A DNA stretch of 64,000 nt. It comes from Cyanobium sp. Cruz CV13-4-11 (GTDB lineage Bacteria; Cyanobacteriota; Cyanobacteriia; PCC-6307; Cyanobiaceae). The DNA lies in contig NZ_JAGQCH010000001.1 in assembly GCF_024346055.1 (NCBI RefSeq), forward strand, positions 186,001 to 250,000, written 5' to 3'. Within the stretch, counting starts at the first letter, position 1; every line of letters starts with the position of its first letter. Positions 54,242 to 63,100 of the stretch are shown here, piece after piece. The notes below the pieces were generated by a model, which was given only the letters and a program-made list of their open reading frames with translations, did no database searches and was not told the DNA's origin. Position numbers and translations under genes: made by a program.

Positions 54242-55311
54242 GTCTGCCGGCGCTCCCGCTTCCAGGGGTCGAGGATGTCATGGATCAGCAGATCCCGTAG
54301 CAGCACCTGCAGACACACCGCCAGCGGCAGGGCGAGCAGCAGGCCGAGGGGGCCGAACAGCAGGGTGAACAGAAGCTGGGCGGTGAGGGTCAGGCCCGGC
54401 AGCAACTGCAGCTGGTGGTGCATCACCGAGGGGGTGATGACGTAGCTCTCCAGGTTCTGGATGACCACGTAGACCACCAGGACGGCCACGGCCTTCCAGG
54501 GAGCATCCAGCAGGGCCACCGACATCGGGAAGATCGTGCTGAGTGTCGGTCCCACGTTGGGAATGATGTTCAGCAGGCCGGCCAGCAGGGCGTTGGCCGC
54601 CACCAGCTTCACGCCCAGCACGGACAGGCCGATGGCCGCCAGCAGCCCCACGCAGAGGGAGCTGATCAGCACCCCCACCATCCAGCTGCTGAGGGCCGTA
54701 CCGCAGGCCACCAGCACCTGCCGCAGGCGCCGCCGATAGAAGGAGGGTGCCAGCAGCAGCAGGGCCTCCCGGTAGCCGGTGGGTTGGGCGGCGACCATCA
54801 GGGAGACGGCTACCACGAACAGGGTCTGGAGCAGAGCGGCACCGAGATTGCCGGCCACACCCACCAGGCCGATCGCGCCGCCGCCGAGCCGGCCCAGCAG
54901 ATCGGGGGGCAGGGTGGCGGGAATCGAGAGGGTGGATTTGAGCCAGTCCAGGTTGCCGTCCCTGCGGCCGTAGACCATCTGGGACGCCCCCTCAAGCGAC
55001 TGGCGCACCAGCTTCAATAGCTCGGCCCAGGCCCGCGGCACCTGCTGCACCAGTTCGCGGAACTCGGCGATGAAGGGGGGGATCACGACCGTGGCCACCA
55101 GCAGCACCACCAGCGTCACCAGCAGCAGCGCCAGGAGAAGGGCGATGGGCCTGGCCACGCCGAGGCGTTCCCGGATGGCGCCCACCAGGGTGCACAGGGC
55201 CATGGCAAGCACCACGGCGGCGAACAGAAGGATCAGGGCGTCACGCAGGCTCCATAAGAGAACCAGCGCCGCCAGCAGGGTGATCAGGCCCAGCCACTGG
55301 CCGAATTTCAA
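54238..55311 (-). CDS. AI-2E/PerM-family membrane protein, copy 1
   Basis: 357 residues, same family and layout as the following gene: [60 protein letters not shown]. The two are parallel but clearly diverged, so they may act as a hetero-oligomer. It overlaps psb28 at its start (ATGA) and copy 2 at its stop. Confidence 0.9.
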   Translation of the reverse strand: MKFGQWLGLITLLAALVLLWSLRDALILLFAAVVLAMALCTLVGAIRERLGVARPIALLLALLLVTLVVLLVATVVIPPFIAEFRELVQQVPRAWAELLKLVRQSLEGASQMVYGRRDGNLDWLKSTLSIPATLPPDLLGRLGGGAIGLVGVAGNLGAALLQTLFVVAVSLMVAAQPTGYREALLLLAPSFYRRRLRQVLVACGTALSSWMVGVLISSLCVGLLAAIGLSVLGVKLVAANALLAGLLNIIPNVGPTLSTIFPMSVALLDAPWKAVAVLVVYVVIQNLESYVITPSVMHHQLQLLPGLTLTAQLLFTLLFGPLGLLLALPLAVCLQVLLRDLLIHDILDPWKRERRQT

Positions 55312-55682
55312 GCCTCCTCCTGGCCCTCCTCGGCCGGCTCGTCACCCTGGCCGGCAAATCCCAGACCATGGCCGTCGGCATAGCGCTGGGCGAAGCGCAT
55401 GAAGCGCTCGAAATCCGCGGTGCTCTTCCAGGTGTAGGTGGCTTCCAGGGCGCTGGCCTTGCCGTTGACGAAACGGGCCTTGACCTCCCGGGTAACCATC
55501 TCACCCTCCTCGTCGAGCATGAACATGCCGGTGATGTCACCCACGGCCTGGGGGGCCAGGGCCTTGGGCTCCTCGAACACGAAGGTGGCCTGGCCGGTGC
55601 GGCCATCCCGTGACCTTGTTAGGCGGATGTCGGGCACGACCGTCTCGTCCACCCCGCGGAAGAACTGAATGGCGGCGGCCAT
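55308..55682 (-). CDS. psb28: Photosystem II assembly protein Psb28
   Basis: 124 residues with [36 protein letters not shown] and [16 protein letters not shown], the Psb28 pattern; the C-terminal tail is acidic and Gly/Glu-rich. It binds PSII assembly intermediates on the cytoplasmic side. It heads a three-gene overlapping run with the two AI-2E-family genes. Confidence 0.95.
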   Translation of the reverse strand: MAAAIQFFRGVDETVVPDIRLTRSRDGRTGQATFVFEEPKALAPQAVGDITGMFMLDEEGEMVTREVKARFVNGKASALEATYTWKSTADFERFMRFAQRYADGHGLGFAGQGDEPAEEGQEEA

Positions 55683-55800
55683 GGCACTCGCACAAAAGGG
55701 GACTTTAGGCAGACCCTGTCCCGGCTCCCCCTGTGGCCGTGCCCATCGGCCCTGACATAGTGGATTTCACCATGCTGCCTCTTCGGCTGGTCGTCTGCCC

Positions 55801-56547
55801 ATGCTCTCCGGTCCACCGGTTTTCAGCACCGTCGATGCCGAACAGCTGCTGGAGCGCTTCCTGGCGGGCTCGGCCCGTCAGCGCCGCAGCCTCCTGGGCC
55901 CCCTTGTGCAGGCCGGCTCCGACCTGCTGCAACGGATCCCGGACCGGCTCGACCGGCTTGATGCCACCGGCGACGACTGGGCCGCCGGCCATCTGATCCA
56001 GCTGCTGCTGGCGTCGCCGGACACGGGCCTGCAGCAGGGGTGGCTGGCGCGCCACCCCGACGGCTGGCTCGCCGTCGCCAGCGTCGCCGGCCTCGACTAC
56101 GCGCCGCTGCAACTTCATCTGATGCGGCAGGCCTTCGAGGAGGCTGACCGCCTCACCAGCGAGCACCTGCGCCAGCTGGCCGGTGAAGCGGCCGTGCGGC
56201 GCGGCTACGTCTATTACAGCGAGGTTGCGGCGATGCCGGCCACCGACCTCACCAGCCTCGACCGTCTCTGGTGCTGCTATTCCCAGGGGCGTTTCGGCTT
56301 CTCGGTCCAGGCCCGCCTGCTGCAGGCGTGTCAAGGGCAGTGGGATCGGCTCTGGCCCCGGCTCGGCTGGAAAAGCGACGGCACCTGGACCCGCTACCCG
56401 GGCTCCTTCCAGTGGTCGCTGGAGGCGCCGGAGGGCCACATGCCCCTGATCAACCAGCTGCGGGGTGTGCGGTTGATGGACGCCGTTCTGCAACATCCCG
56501 CCATACAGGTCCGCCTGGGGGATTCACCGGCCGGGCGCGCGCGTTAG
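55801..56547 (+). CDS. GUN4-domain protein
   Basis: 248 residues. The GUN4 core is in the second half: TSLDRLWCCYSQGRFGFSVQ, DRLWPRLGWKSDGTWTRYP and FQWSLEAPEGHMPLINQLRG, which bind protoporphyrin and Mg-protoporphyrin and stimulate Mg-chelatase. The N-terminal half is helical, as in cyanobacterial GUN4. Divergent from psb28; an anti-sigma-like ATPase gene follows after 32 bases, a likely operon. Confidence 0.92.
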   Translation: MLSGPPVFSTVDAEQLLERFLAGSARQRRSLLGPLVQAGSDLLQRIPDRLDRLDATGDDWAAGHLIQLLLASPDTGLQQGWLARHPDGWLAVASVAGLDYAPLQLHLMRQAFEEADRLTSEHLRQLAGEAAVRRGYVYYSEVAAMPATDLTSLDRLWCCYSQGRFGFSVQARLLQACQGQWDRLWPRLGWKSDGTWTRYPGSFQWSLEAPEGHMPLINQLRGVRLMDAVLQHPAIQVRLGDSPAGRAR

Positions 56548-56579
56548 GTTCCGATGAGGCGAACTGGAATACCTGCTTC

Positions 56580-57005
56580 ATGCAGCTCCGCTGGGCCGAC
56601 TACATCACCCCCTCCACCCTGCAGCTGGCCCCGCTGGTGGAGCTGCTGCTTGAACCCATTGGCTGCGCGCTGCGCCAGGCGGAGCTGCAGCTCGGTCTGC
56701 AGGAGGCCCTGGTCAATGCTGTGCGTCATGGCAATGGCTGTGATCCCGGCAAGTGCCTGAGGGTGCGACGCATCGTCACCCCCCGCTGGGTGGTCTGGCA
56801 GGTGCAGGACGAAGGCCCGGGGCTGCCGCCCCATGCCCGCCGCAGTGCCCTGCCCTGCCAGCACGACGCCCCCTCCGGCCGGGGCCTGTTCCTGATTCAT
56901 CACTGCTTCGATGACGTGCGTTGGAGCGGCCGGGGCAACCGGCTGCAGCTGGCGGCACGGCGGGCGGCGGTCAGCGACCGTGGGCCGGACAGCCAGGATC
57001 GCTGA
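56580..57005 (+). CDS. Anti-sigma-type HATPase_c_2 protein (RsbW/SpoIIAB-like)
   Basis: 141 residues from ATG 56580, one GHKL ATPase domain. The N box is QEALVNAVRHGNG, G1 VQDEGPGLPP, and G2 SGRGLFLIHHCFDDV. Proteins of this class hold a sigma factor and phosphorylate a STAS antagonist; the STAS gene at 13838 is a possible partner. It follows the GUN4 gene on the same strand. The last 35 bases overlap the convergent gene. Confidence 0.88.
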   Translation: MQLRWADYITPSTLQLAPLVELLLEPIGCALRQAELQLGLQEALVNAVRHGNGCDPGKCLRVRRIVTPRWVVWQVQDEGPGLPPHARRSALPCQHDAPSGRGLFLIHHCFDDVRWSGRGNRLQLAARRAAVSDRGPDSQDR

Positions 57006-57333
57006 TCTCGGCCCGCAGCCAGGCCTGGGCGTTCTCCAGCAAGGCGATGGCGCTGCGCCGACCCTCGGTGGCTGCGCCGGCGGCCGGTTGGTCGGCGGCC
57101 AGAAGCTGAACCAGGGCTGCCGCCACCTGTTCGGCCGCCCGCCGGGAGCGTTGGTGCTTGAGGGCATGCCAGTCCCGGTCGCCGATGCTGAGCTGGCGAT
57201 GCAGGCGTTCGGCCAGGGGCAGGGCCTCCGGCGGCCACGTCCGGTGCGACGGGATCGAAGCTTCGGAAGGAGAGGCCTTTTCGGCTGGAACGCTGGTGGC
57301 TGCCACTGGACGATCGGACCGCAGTGGTCCCAT
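56971..57333 (-). CDS. Hypothetical cyanobacterial protein (DUF6439-like)
   Basis: 120 residues from ATG 57333. The conserved part is PEALPLAERLHRQLSIGDRDWHALKHQRSRRAAEQ followed by a helical LLENAQAWLRAEISDPGCP end. I recall a cyanobacterial family of this type (DUF6439), not certainly. No catalytic motif. It overlaps the HATPase gene and is divergent from the next small gene. Confidence 0.65.
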   Translation of the reverse strand: MGPLRSDRPVAATSVPAEKASPSEASIPSHRTWPPEALPLAERLHRQLSIGDRDWHALKHQRSRRAAEQVAAALVQLLAADQPAAGAATEGRRSAIALLENAQAWLRAEISDPGCPAHGR

Positions 57334-57371
57334 CCTGTCGTTCCAGGTCTCGCCCTGTCGAACGCGCCAGC

Positions 57372-57641
57372 ATGAGCCAGCACCAGCGCCCCCGTCGCAC
57401 ACCGTCATCCGGTCTGCTGCACCATCTGGCGGCGGTGCTGAGCATCGCCGGCCGGCCGGGGGCCGTTGCCCCCACTGGCGTGACCCTGCGGCGGCGGCGG
57501 CAGAAGCTCGTGCTGGCCCAGAGGCTGCTGGATCCCCTTCCCGACGCCCTGCTGCCGAGCAGCCGCCACGGTGAGCGGTTCTGGTCAGCCCTGCGCTGGG
57601 GGGGGCTGGGGCTGCTGCTGGCCTGGCTGCTGCGTCCTTGA
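57372..57641 (+). CDS. Small basic hypothetical protein with C-terminal anchor
   Basis: 89 residues from ATG 57372: a basic start (SQHQRPRRTPSSG), a middle with LRRRRQKLVLAQRLLDP, and a final hydrophobic ALRWGGLGLLLAWLLRP that could be a tail anchor. No family recognised. It ends one base from the stop of the convergent glutamine-synthetase-like gene. Confidence 0.55.
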   Translation: MSQHQRPRRTPSSGLLHHLAAVLSIAGRPGAVAPTGVTLRRRRQKLVLAQRLLDPLPDALLPSSRHGERFWSALRWGGLGLLLAWLLRP

Positions 57642-57642
57642 G

Positions 57643-58971
57643 TCAGGCGATGGGGTCGCTGGCGAACTCGAGGGGATGGGGCCTGTGCTCCAGCTCCTCC
57701 AGCTCCCGGCGTTTGAGGCTGATCCAGTCCTCGAGCAGCTCCTGGCTGAACACGCCACCGGCGAGGAGGTAGTCATGGTCGGCGGCGAGGGCCGCCAGGG
57801 AGCCGCCCAGGTCGGTGGGCAGGCTGGCGCCACGGGGCGGGGCGGAACCGGCGGCGGACTCCAGATCGCTGGCGGAACCGGGATCGCTCTGGCGGCGCAC
57901 GCCATCAAGCCCGGCCAGCAGCATGGCCGCCAAGGCCAGGTAGGGATTGGCCAGTCCGTCCGCCTGCCGCACCACCAGCCGGCGCTTGTCGGGGTCGCTG
58001 CCGCTGTCGGGAACGGCGACCACCGTCGAGGGGTCGTTCCTGGCGTAGGTCAGGCGGGTCGGGGCCTCGGGGCCGCACCGCAGCCGTCGGTAGCTGTTGA
58101 CGCCGGGGTTGGTGAAGGCGGCCAGGGAGGGGCCATGGTGCAGCAGCCCGCCCAGGTACCAACGGGCGGTCTGGGACAGGTCGCCGTAGGTGCCTTCGCC
58201 GCAGAACAGGGGCTGACCGGTCCTCCAGAGGCTCTGGTGCACCGCCAGGCCGGCACTGATGGGCTCCAGGGTGGGCCTCGGCAGCACGGTGGCGCTGCAG
58301 CCGTGGCGCTGGGCGACGTGACGCAGCACGTAGCGGCTGACCATCAGGGCATCGGCGGCCCGCAGTGGGTCGGCGCTTCCCAGGGTCAGCTGCTGCAGGG
58401 ACCCCATCGGTGCTGGCTGGCCGAGGCGGGCCCGCAGGCCCAGGGCCGCCAGGGTGAGCAGCAGCTCGCTGCAGAGCGCCTCCGGTGCTTCCGTGCCATG
58501 GACGACCCGGCAGCCATATCCCTGGGCGTCGCCGTGCCAGGTCAGATCGCTGAACAGGAAAAAGTCCTGCGTCACGCCGAAGCGGGCCGCATCGGCCAGG
58601 CCGCTGCCGGCCAGCAGGGCCAGGGCGCGGCCAGCCAGGGAGCGGGGGCAGTGGCGCAGGTTTGCGTCTGCCGCCGCCGGCGCCTCGAACGACGCGATCA
58701 GGCTGAGGCTTCGGGGGGAGAGATAGGGGTCGATCCAGGCGGTGCCGGGGTCCGGATGCAGCACCAGACCGCTGGCAAGGCTGTTGAGGGAAAGGCTTTC
58801 CCGGCCAAGGCTGTCGAGGCCAAGGCCCTGCTGAAAGGCCCCCTCACCGAACTGGTGGGTCTCCAAGCCGAACGAATGCCAGCGCCCCTGCAGGTCACTC
58901 ACCTTGAGGTCGATGCGCTCGATGCCGTCCTCCCCGAGGCGGCGCAGGACGTCCTGGGCGGAGCTGGCCAT
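57643..58971 (-). CDS. Glutamine synthetase-like pseudoenzyme
   Basis: 442 residues with the overall GlnA fold: RIDLKVSDLQGRWHSFGL, QPLFCGEGTYGDLSQTARWY, NPGVNSYRRLRCGPEAPTRL and GLANPYLALAAMLLAGLDG. All six Glu/His metal ligands of GS are changed when aligned by neighbours: PEAEFF is VTQDFF, the HEVA and QCEL glutamates are Gln, GMHTH is GLAVH, and RLEFR is RLVVR. Arg residues in NRSASVRIP are also lost. It should not make glutamine; a regulatory or binding role is inferred. Confidence 0.9.
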   Translation of the reverse strand: MASSAQDVLRRLGEDGIERIDLKVSDLQGRWHSFGLETHQFGEGAFQQGLGLDSLGRESLSLNSLASGLVLHPDPGTAWIDPYLSPRSLSLIASFEAPAAADANLRHCPRSLAGRALALLAGSGLADAARFGVTQDFFLFSDLTWHGDAQGYGCRVVHGTEAPEALCSELLLTLAALGLRARLGQPAPMGSLQQLTLGSADPLRAADALMVSRYVLRHVAQRHGCSATVLPRPTLEPISAGLAVHQSLWRTGQPLFCGEGTYGDLSQTARWYLGGLLHHGPSLAAFTNPGVNSYRRLRCGPEAPTRLTYARNDPSTVVAVPDSGSDPDKRRLVVRQADGLANPYLALAAMLLAGLDGVRRQSDPGSASDLESAAGSAPPRGASLPTDLGGSLAALAADHDYLLAGGVFSQELLEDWISLKRRELEELEHRPHPLEFASDPIA

Positions 58972-59134
58972 GGCGGTGGGCGGATGGGAAGGCTGCCGCC
59001 ACGATGGTGCCGCCCCGGCGGACCGGTGGCCGCGTAACCGTTTCTGTCAGATTCCCCAGAACCAGCCGCAGGACAGGAATCTGGCGGATTGCGAGTGCTA
59101 CCTTCCGCTGCAGGTGCGTCGATCCGTTTCGTCC

Positions 59135-59653
59135 ATGCGAGATGCCATCACCGGTCTGATCGGTCGCTACGACCAGCTGGGCCGCTATTTCGATCGTTCC
59201 GCGATCGATCGGATCGATGCCTATTACGGCCAGGCGGAGTCGCGACTCGCCGCCGTCGAGCTGATCAATCGGGAAGCGGCCGTCATCGTGCGCGAGGCGG
59301 CCCAGCGCCTCTGGCTTGAGGATCCCGAACTGCTCCTCCCCGGTGGCAACGCCTACACCACCAGGCGCCTGTCGGCCTGCCTGCGCGACATGGACTATTT
59401 TCTGCGCTACGCCAGCTATGCCCTGGTGGCCGACGACTTCACCATCCTCGACGAGCGCGTTCTCAACGGACTCGATGACACCTACAAGAGCCTGGGTGTC
59501 CCCACTGGACCGACCGTCCGCAGCATCGCCCTGCTCGGCGAGGTGATCGCCGAGATGCTGGCCGACGCCGGCCTGGTGGACACCGGCCTGGTTCGGGCCC
59601 CCTTCGAGCACCTCTGCCGCGGCCTCGCCTCCAGCAACGTGCGCGCCCGCTGA
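59135..59653 (+). CDS. apcF: Allophycocyanin beta-18-type subunit
   Basis: 172 residues starting MRDAITGLIGRYDQLGRYFD. The chromophore Cys is at residue 82 in SACLRDMDYFLRYASYALV, and the globin-like helices run to the end. The sequence pattern matches ApcF, which sits in the phycobilisome core near the terminal emitter, rather than ApcB. The gene stands alone, as apcF usually does. Its presence means the organism uses phycobilisomes. Confidence 0.95.
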   Translation: MRDAITGLIGRYDQLGRYFDRSAIDRIDAYYGQAESRLAAVELINREAAVIVREAAQRLWLEDPELLLPGGNAYTTRRLSACLRDMDYFLRYASYALVADDFTILDERVLNGLDDTYKSLGVPTGPTVRSIALLGEVIAEMLADAGLVDTGLVRAPFEHLCRGLASSNVRAR

Positions 59654-59699
59654 GCGGCAATTCTCTAGTCTCAGATCACTTCTGCCGCTCCGCCAGGTC

Positions 59700-60896
59700 T
59701 TGCCCCTTCCCCCAGTGCCTCCCACCGTCAGCAGCACCCACAGACTCGCTCTGGATCCCATCGCCACCCCGGAGCGGCTGCTGCTTGGCCCTGGCCCTTC
59801 CAACGCCCACCCCACGGTGCTGCAGGCCCTGGCCCGGATGCCGATCGGGCACCTCGATCCCCTCTACATCGAGCTGATGGGTGAGGTGCAGGAGCTGCTC
59901 CGCTACGCCTGGCAGACCGACAACCGACTCACCATCCCGATGAGCGGCACCGGCAGCGCCGCCATGGAAGCCACCCTGGCCAACACCATCGAGCCCGGCG
60001 ACAAGGTGCTGGTGGCCGTGATGGGTTACTTCGGCCAGCGCCTGGTCGATATGGCCGGCCGCTATCGGGCCGACGTCGTCACGATCGAGCGGCCCTGGGG
60101 AGAGGCCTTTGATCTGGCCGAACTCGAAGCTGCCCTGATCACCCACAAGCCCGCCATCCTGGCGATGGTGCATGCCGAAACCTCCACCGGCGTGTGTCAG
60201 CCGATGGAAGGAATCGGCGAGCTCTGCCGCCAGCACGACTGCCTGCTGCTGCTCGACACGGTCACCTCGCTTGGGGCGGTGCCGCTGCACATCGATGCCT
60301 GGCAGGTGGACCTGGCCTACAGCTGCAGCCAGAAGGGTCTCAGCTGCCCCCCCGGCCTGGGCCCCTTCACGATGGGTCCGCGGGCCGAGGCCAAGCTGGC
60401 TGCCCGCTCCGGCAAGGTGCCCAACTGGTACCTCGATGTCTCCCTGCTCAACAAGTACTGGGGCAGCGACCGGGTGTACCACCACACCGCACCGGTGAAC
60501 ATGAACTTCGGCATGCGTGAGGCCCTGCGGCTTCTGGCCGAAGAAGGGCTGGAGGCCGCCTGGGCGCGACACCGCAGCAATGCTGAGCGCCTCTGGGCCG
60601 GTCTGGAGCGTCTGGGCCTCGAACTGCATGTCAGCGAGCCCCTGCGTCTGGCCACCCTCACCACTGTCCGCATTCCCGAGGGGGTCGACGGCAAGGCCTT
60701 CAGCCGCCATTTGCTCGATCGCTTCGGCATCGAGGTCGGCGGCGGGCTCGGGGATCTGGCCGGCAAGGTATGGCGCATCGGCCTGATGGGGTACAACAGC
60801 ACCCCGGAGAACGTCGATCGCCTGCTCGGCCTCTTCGCCAGCGAACTGCCCGCCTTTCAGTCGTCCCCTGCCGCTGTGGTCGCCGCCATCGCCTGA
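59700..60896 (+). CDS. Serine/alanine-glyoxylate-type aminotransferase (class V)
   Basis: 398 residues, PLP fold type I. The PLP Lys is in SCSQKGLSCPPGLG; LLLLDTVTSLGAVPL supplies the pyridine-binding Asp, and SGTGSAAMEATLAN the phosphate cup. It resembles the photorespiratory SgaA class. Start is TTG 59700 or GTG 59715; neither has a good Shine-Dalgarno. The 3' end overlaps tadA by 40 bases. Confidence 0.93.
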   Translation: MPLPPVPPTVSSTHRLALDPIATPERLLLGPGPSNAHPTVLQALARMPIGHLDPLYIELMGEVQELLRYAWQTDNRLTIPMSGTGSAAMEATLANTIEPGDKVLVAVMGYFGQRLVDMAGRYRADVVTIERPWGEAFDLAELEAALITHKPAILAMVHAETSTGVCQPMEGIGELCRQHDCLLLLDTVTSLGAVPLHIDAWQVDLAYSCSQKGLSCPPGLGPFTMGPRAEAKLAARSGKVPNWYLDVSLLNKYWGSDRVYHHTAPVNMNFGMREALRLLAEEGLEAAWARHRSNAERLWAGLERLGLELHVSEPLRLATLTTVRIPEGVDGKAFSRHLLDRFGIEVGGGLGDLAGKVWRIGLMGYNSTPENVDRLLGLFASELPAFQSSPAAVVAAIA

Positions 60897-61363
60897 CGGG
60901 CCAGACGCCGCTGACGGAACCACCCCTCGAGTTGCTGGCTGGCCCGCTCGCCCCGCACCCCACCGCTGACCGCCATGTGGTGGTGGGCGCTGGGATGGCT
61001 GGTCAGGTCGAGGCTGCCGCCGAGGGCACCGCGCTTGGGGTCCCCGGCGGCGTAGATCACACGGCCCACCCGCGCCTGGATCAGGGCACCGGCGCACATC
61101 GGACAGGGTTCAAGGGTCACCAGGAGGGTGCAGCCGTTGAAGCGCCAGTCGCCCCTCGCAGCCGCAGCCTGGCGCAGGGCCAGCAGTTCGGCATGCCCCA
61201 GGGGATCCGCCCGTCGGTGGCGGTGGTTGCTGCCCCAACCGACACAGCGGCCGGCCTCATCCAGTAAAGCGGCCGCCACTGGGATTTCCCCCCGGGCCCC
61301 GGCCGCCTCGGAAAGCCGCAGGAGCCGGTCCATCCACAGCAGGCTGACGGCATCACTCACCAT
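60857..61363 (-). CDS. tadA: tRNA-specific adenosine deaminase
   Basis: 168 residues. The zinc site is DPLGHAELLALR plus TLEPCPMCAGALIQARV, the tRNA-A34 deaminase pattern that makes inosine in tRNA-Arg(ACG). The C-terminal ~40 residues are the normal extension. It overlaps the aminotransferase 3' end and is divergent from the decarboxylase gene. Confidence 0.96.
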   Translation of the reverse strand: MVSDAVSLLWMDRLLRLSEAAGARGEIPVAAALLDEAGRCVGWGSNHRHRRADPLGHAELLALRQAAAARGDWRFNGCTLLVTLEPCPMCAGALIQARVGRVIYAAGDPKRGALGGSLDLTSHPSAHHHMAVSGGVRGERASQQLEGWFRQRRLARQAMAATTAAGDD

Positions 61364-61404
61364 CCTTTTTTTCTAGCCATCCCTCCGCCAGGGCAGGCGG
61401 CAGA

Positions 61405-62862
61405 ATGGCCAAGCCCCCACAGTCGCCGTTGGCCAGCGTCCCCCCCGCCCACCGGCCATCGCCGTCCCCTCGGGACTTCGGCGCCTTTGCCGATCCTTTT
61501 GAACTCGACCCGGCCCTGGAAGAGGTCCTGCAGCAGGCGTCCGGACTCCTCTGCCGCTGGCTTGGCCAGGCCGGCCACGGCACCCCCCTTCCAGGGTTAA
61601 GTGTGCTGCCGGCGGTGGAACCGGAGCTGGCGGGACTGGGAAGCGACAGGCTCCTGGCCGATCTGCAGCTGGTGATGGAAGGGGCCTACAACCCCAACCA
61701 CCCCGGCGCCCTGGCCCACCTCGATCCGCCGCCCCTGTCGGCCTCGATCGTGGCCGACCTGATCTGCGCCGGCCTGAACAACAACCTGCTGGCCGAGGAG
61801 CTGTCCCCCAGCCTCAGCCGACTGGAGCGGGCCCTGTGCGCCTGGATGGCCGGCCGACTTGGTCTGCCGGACGGGGCCGGTGGCGTGGCCGCCAGCGGCG
61901 GCAGCCTCAGCAACCTCATGGGCCTGGTCACCGCCCGCCACCAGCGGGGCCTGGCCTGCCGGGGGGACGCGGTGGTGCTGTGCAGCGAGGAGGCCCACGT
62001 GTCGTTGATGAAGGCCACCGCCGTGATGGGTCTGCCGCCCGACGCCCTGGTGCAGCTCCCCGTGACCGCTGCCGGCGCCCTTGAACCCCAGGCCCTCGAG
62101 AAGCGGCTGGCGCAGCTCGACCGGGCCGGTACGCCGGTGATCGCCGTGGTGGCCACCGCCGGCACGACCGTGCGCGGCGCCCTCGATCCCCTGGAGCCGA
62201 TTGCGGCCCTGTGCCGGCGTTACGGCCACTGGCTGCACGTGGATGGGGCCATCGGCGCGATCTTCGCCTTCAGCGACCGATTCCGCACTCGGCTCGCCGG
62301 TCTGGGGCTGGCCGATTCGGTCACGGTCAACCCCCAGAAGCTGCTCGGCATCACCAAGACCTCCTCCCTGCTGCTGCTGGCGGATCCACGCCACCTGCAG
62401 CGGGCCTTTGCCACCGGACTGCCCTACATGGAACCCAGCTGGGGCGGCGGCCACCAGGGGGAGGCGGGGCTGCAGGGCACCCGGCCAGGCGAGATCCTCA
62501 AGCTCTGGCTGGGTCTGCGCCAGCTCGGCCTCGACGGCGTGGCCGCCCTCATCGACGCGGCCGTCCAGCGCCGAACGGACCTGGAGCAGCGGCTGCGGGC
62601 CATCGGCGGCCTCAGCCTCTGCAGCGGACCCCTGCACCTGCTCGCGTTCCGGCCCGAGGGCTGTGAAGGGGCGGAGGCGGAGCGCTGGAGTGCCGCCACC
62701 CGGGCGGCCCTGCTGGCTGAGCAGCTGATGCTCTCGCGGCCGGTCTACCGGGGCCAGCACCACCTCAAGGCGGTGCTCGGCAACCCCCATACGCTCCCGT
62801 ACCATCTGGAGCGGCTCAGCCAGGTGGTGCAGCAAAGCCTGGCGGAGCCCACCCATGGCTGA
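61405..62862 (+). CDS. PLP-dependent group II decarboxylase
   Basis: 485 residues, fold type I group II decarboxylase. The PLP Lys is in VTVNPQKLLGITKTSS; AASGGSLSNLMGL and WLHVDGAIGAIFAFS are also typical. Relatives act on glutamate, tyrosine, aspartate or 2,4-diaminobutyrate; the substrate cannot be told from this sequence. The stop overlaps the following small gene. Confidence 0.92.
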   Translation: MAKPPQSPLASVPPAHRPSPSPRDFGAFADPFELDPALEEVLQQASGLLCRWLGQAGHGTPLPGLSVLPAVEPELAGLGSDRLLADLQLVMEGAYNPNHPGALAHLDPPPLSASIVADLICAGLNNNLLAEELSPSLSRLERALCAWMAGRLGLPDGAGGVAASGGSLSNLMGLVTARHQRGLACRGDAVVLCSEEAHVSLMKATAVMGLPPDALVQLPVTAAGALEPQALEKRLAQLDRAGTPVIAVVATAGTTVRGALDPLEPIAALCRRYGHWLHVDGAIGAIFAFSDRFRTRLAGLGLADSVTVNPQKLLGITKTSSLLLLADPRHLQRAFATGLPYMEPSWGGGHQGEAGLQGTRPGEILKLWLGLRQLGLDGVAALIDAAVQRRTDLEQRLRAIGGLSLCSGPLHLLAFRPEGCEGAEAERWSAATRAALLAEQLMLSRPVYRGQHHLKAVLGNPHTLPYHLERLSQVVQQSLAEPTHG

Positions 62863-63100
62863 ACCAGTGGCTGAATCGTTGCCGGATCCGATCCCCCCCA
62901 AGGCCCCGTCGAAGGATTCCCGCGGCAGGTGGGTGGCGATCCTCACGGGTGCCCTCTCGATCCTGATCGGGGTGGCCTACCTGGTGCTGATCACGGTGCT
63001 GGATTCCCGCGGTCCCCTCCAGCCGCCCCCTCCCGAGGCCCTGGTCGGGGCGGTAGCCGCCGTCTCTGGCGTTGCTGCAGGGGTTCGACCACCCTGTTGA
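62855..63100 (+). CDS. Small single-pass membrane protein
   Basis: 81 residues: a Pro/Asp-rich start, one hydrophobic helix WVAILTGALSILIGVAYLVLI, and a Pro-rich then Ala/Val-rich tail. It begins eight bases before the end of the decarboxylase gene. Its 3' 110 bases overlap the convergent GTPase gene, so either this tail or the GTPase C-terminus may be mis-called. Confidence 0.6.
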   Translation: MAEPVAESLPDPIPPKAPSKDSRGRWVAILTGALSILIGVAYLVLITVLDSRGPLQPPPPEALVGAVAAVSGVAAGVRPPC

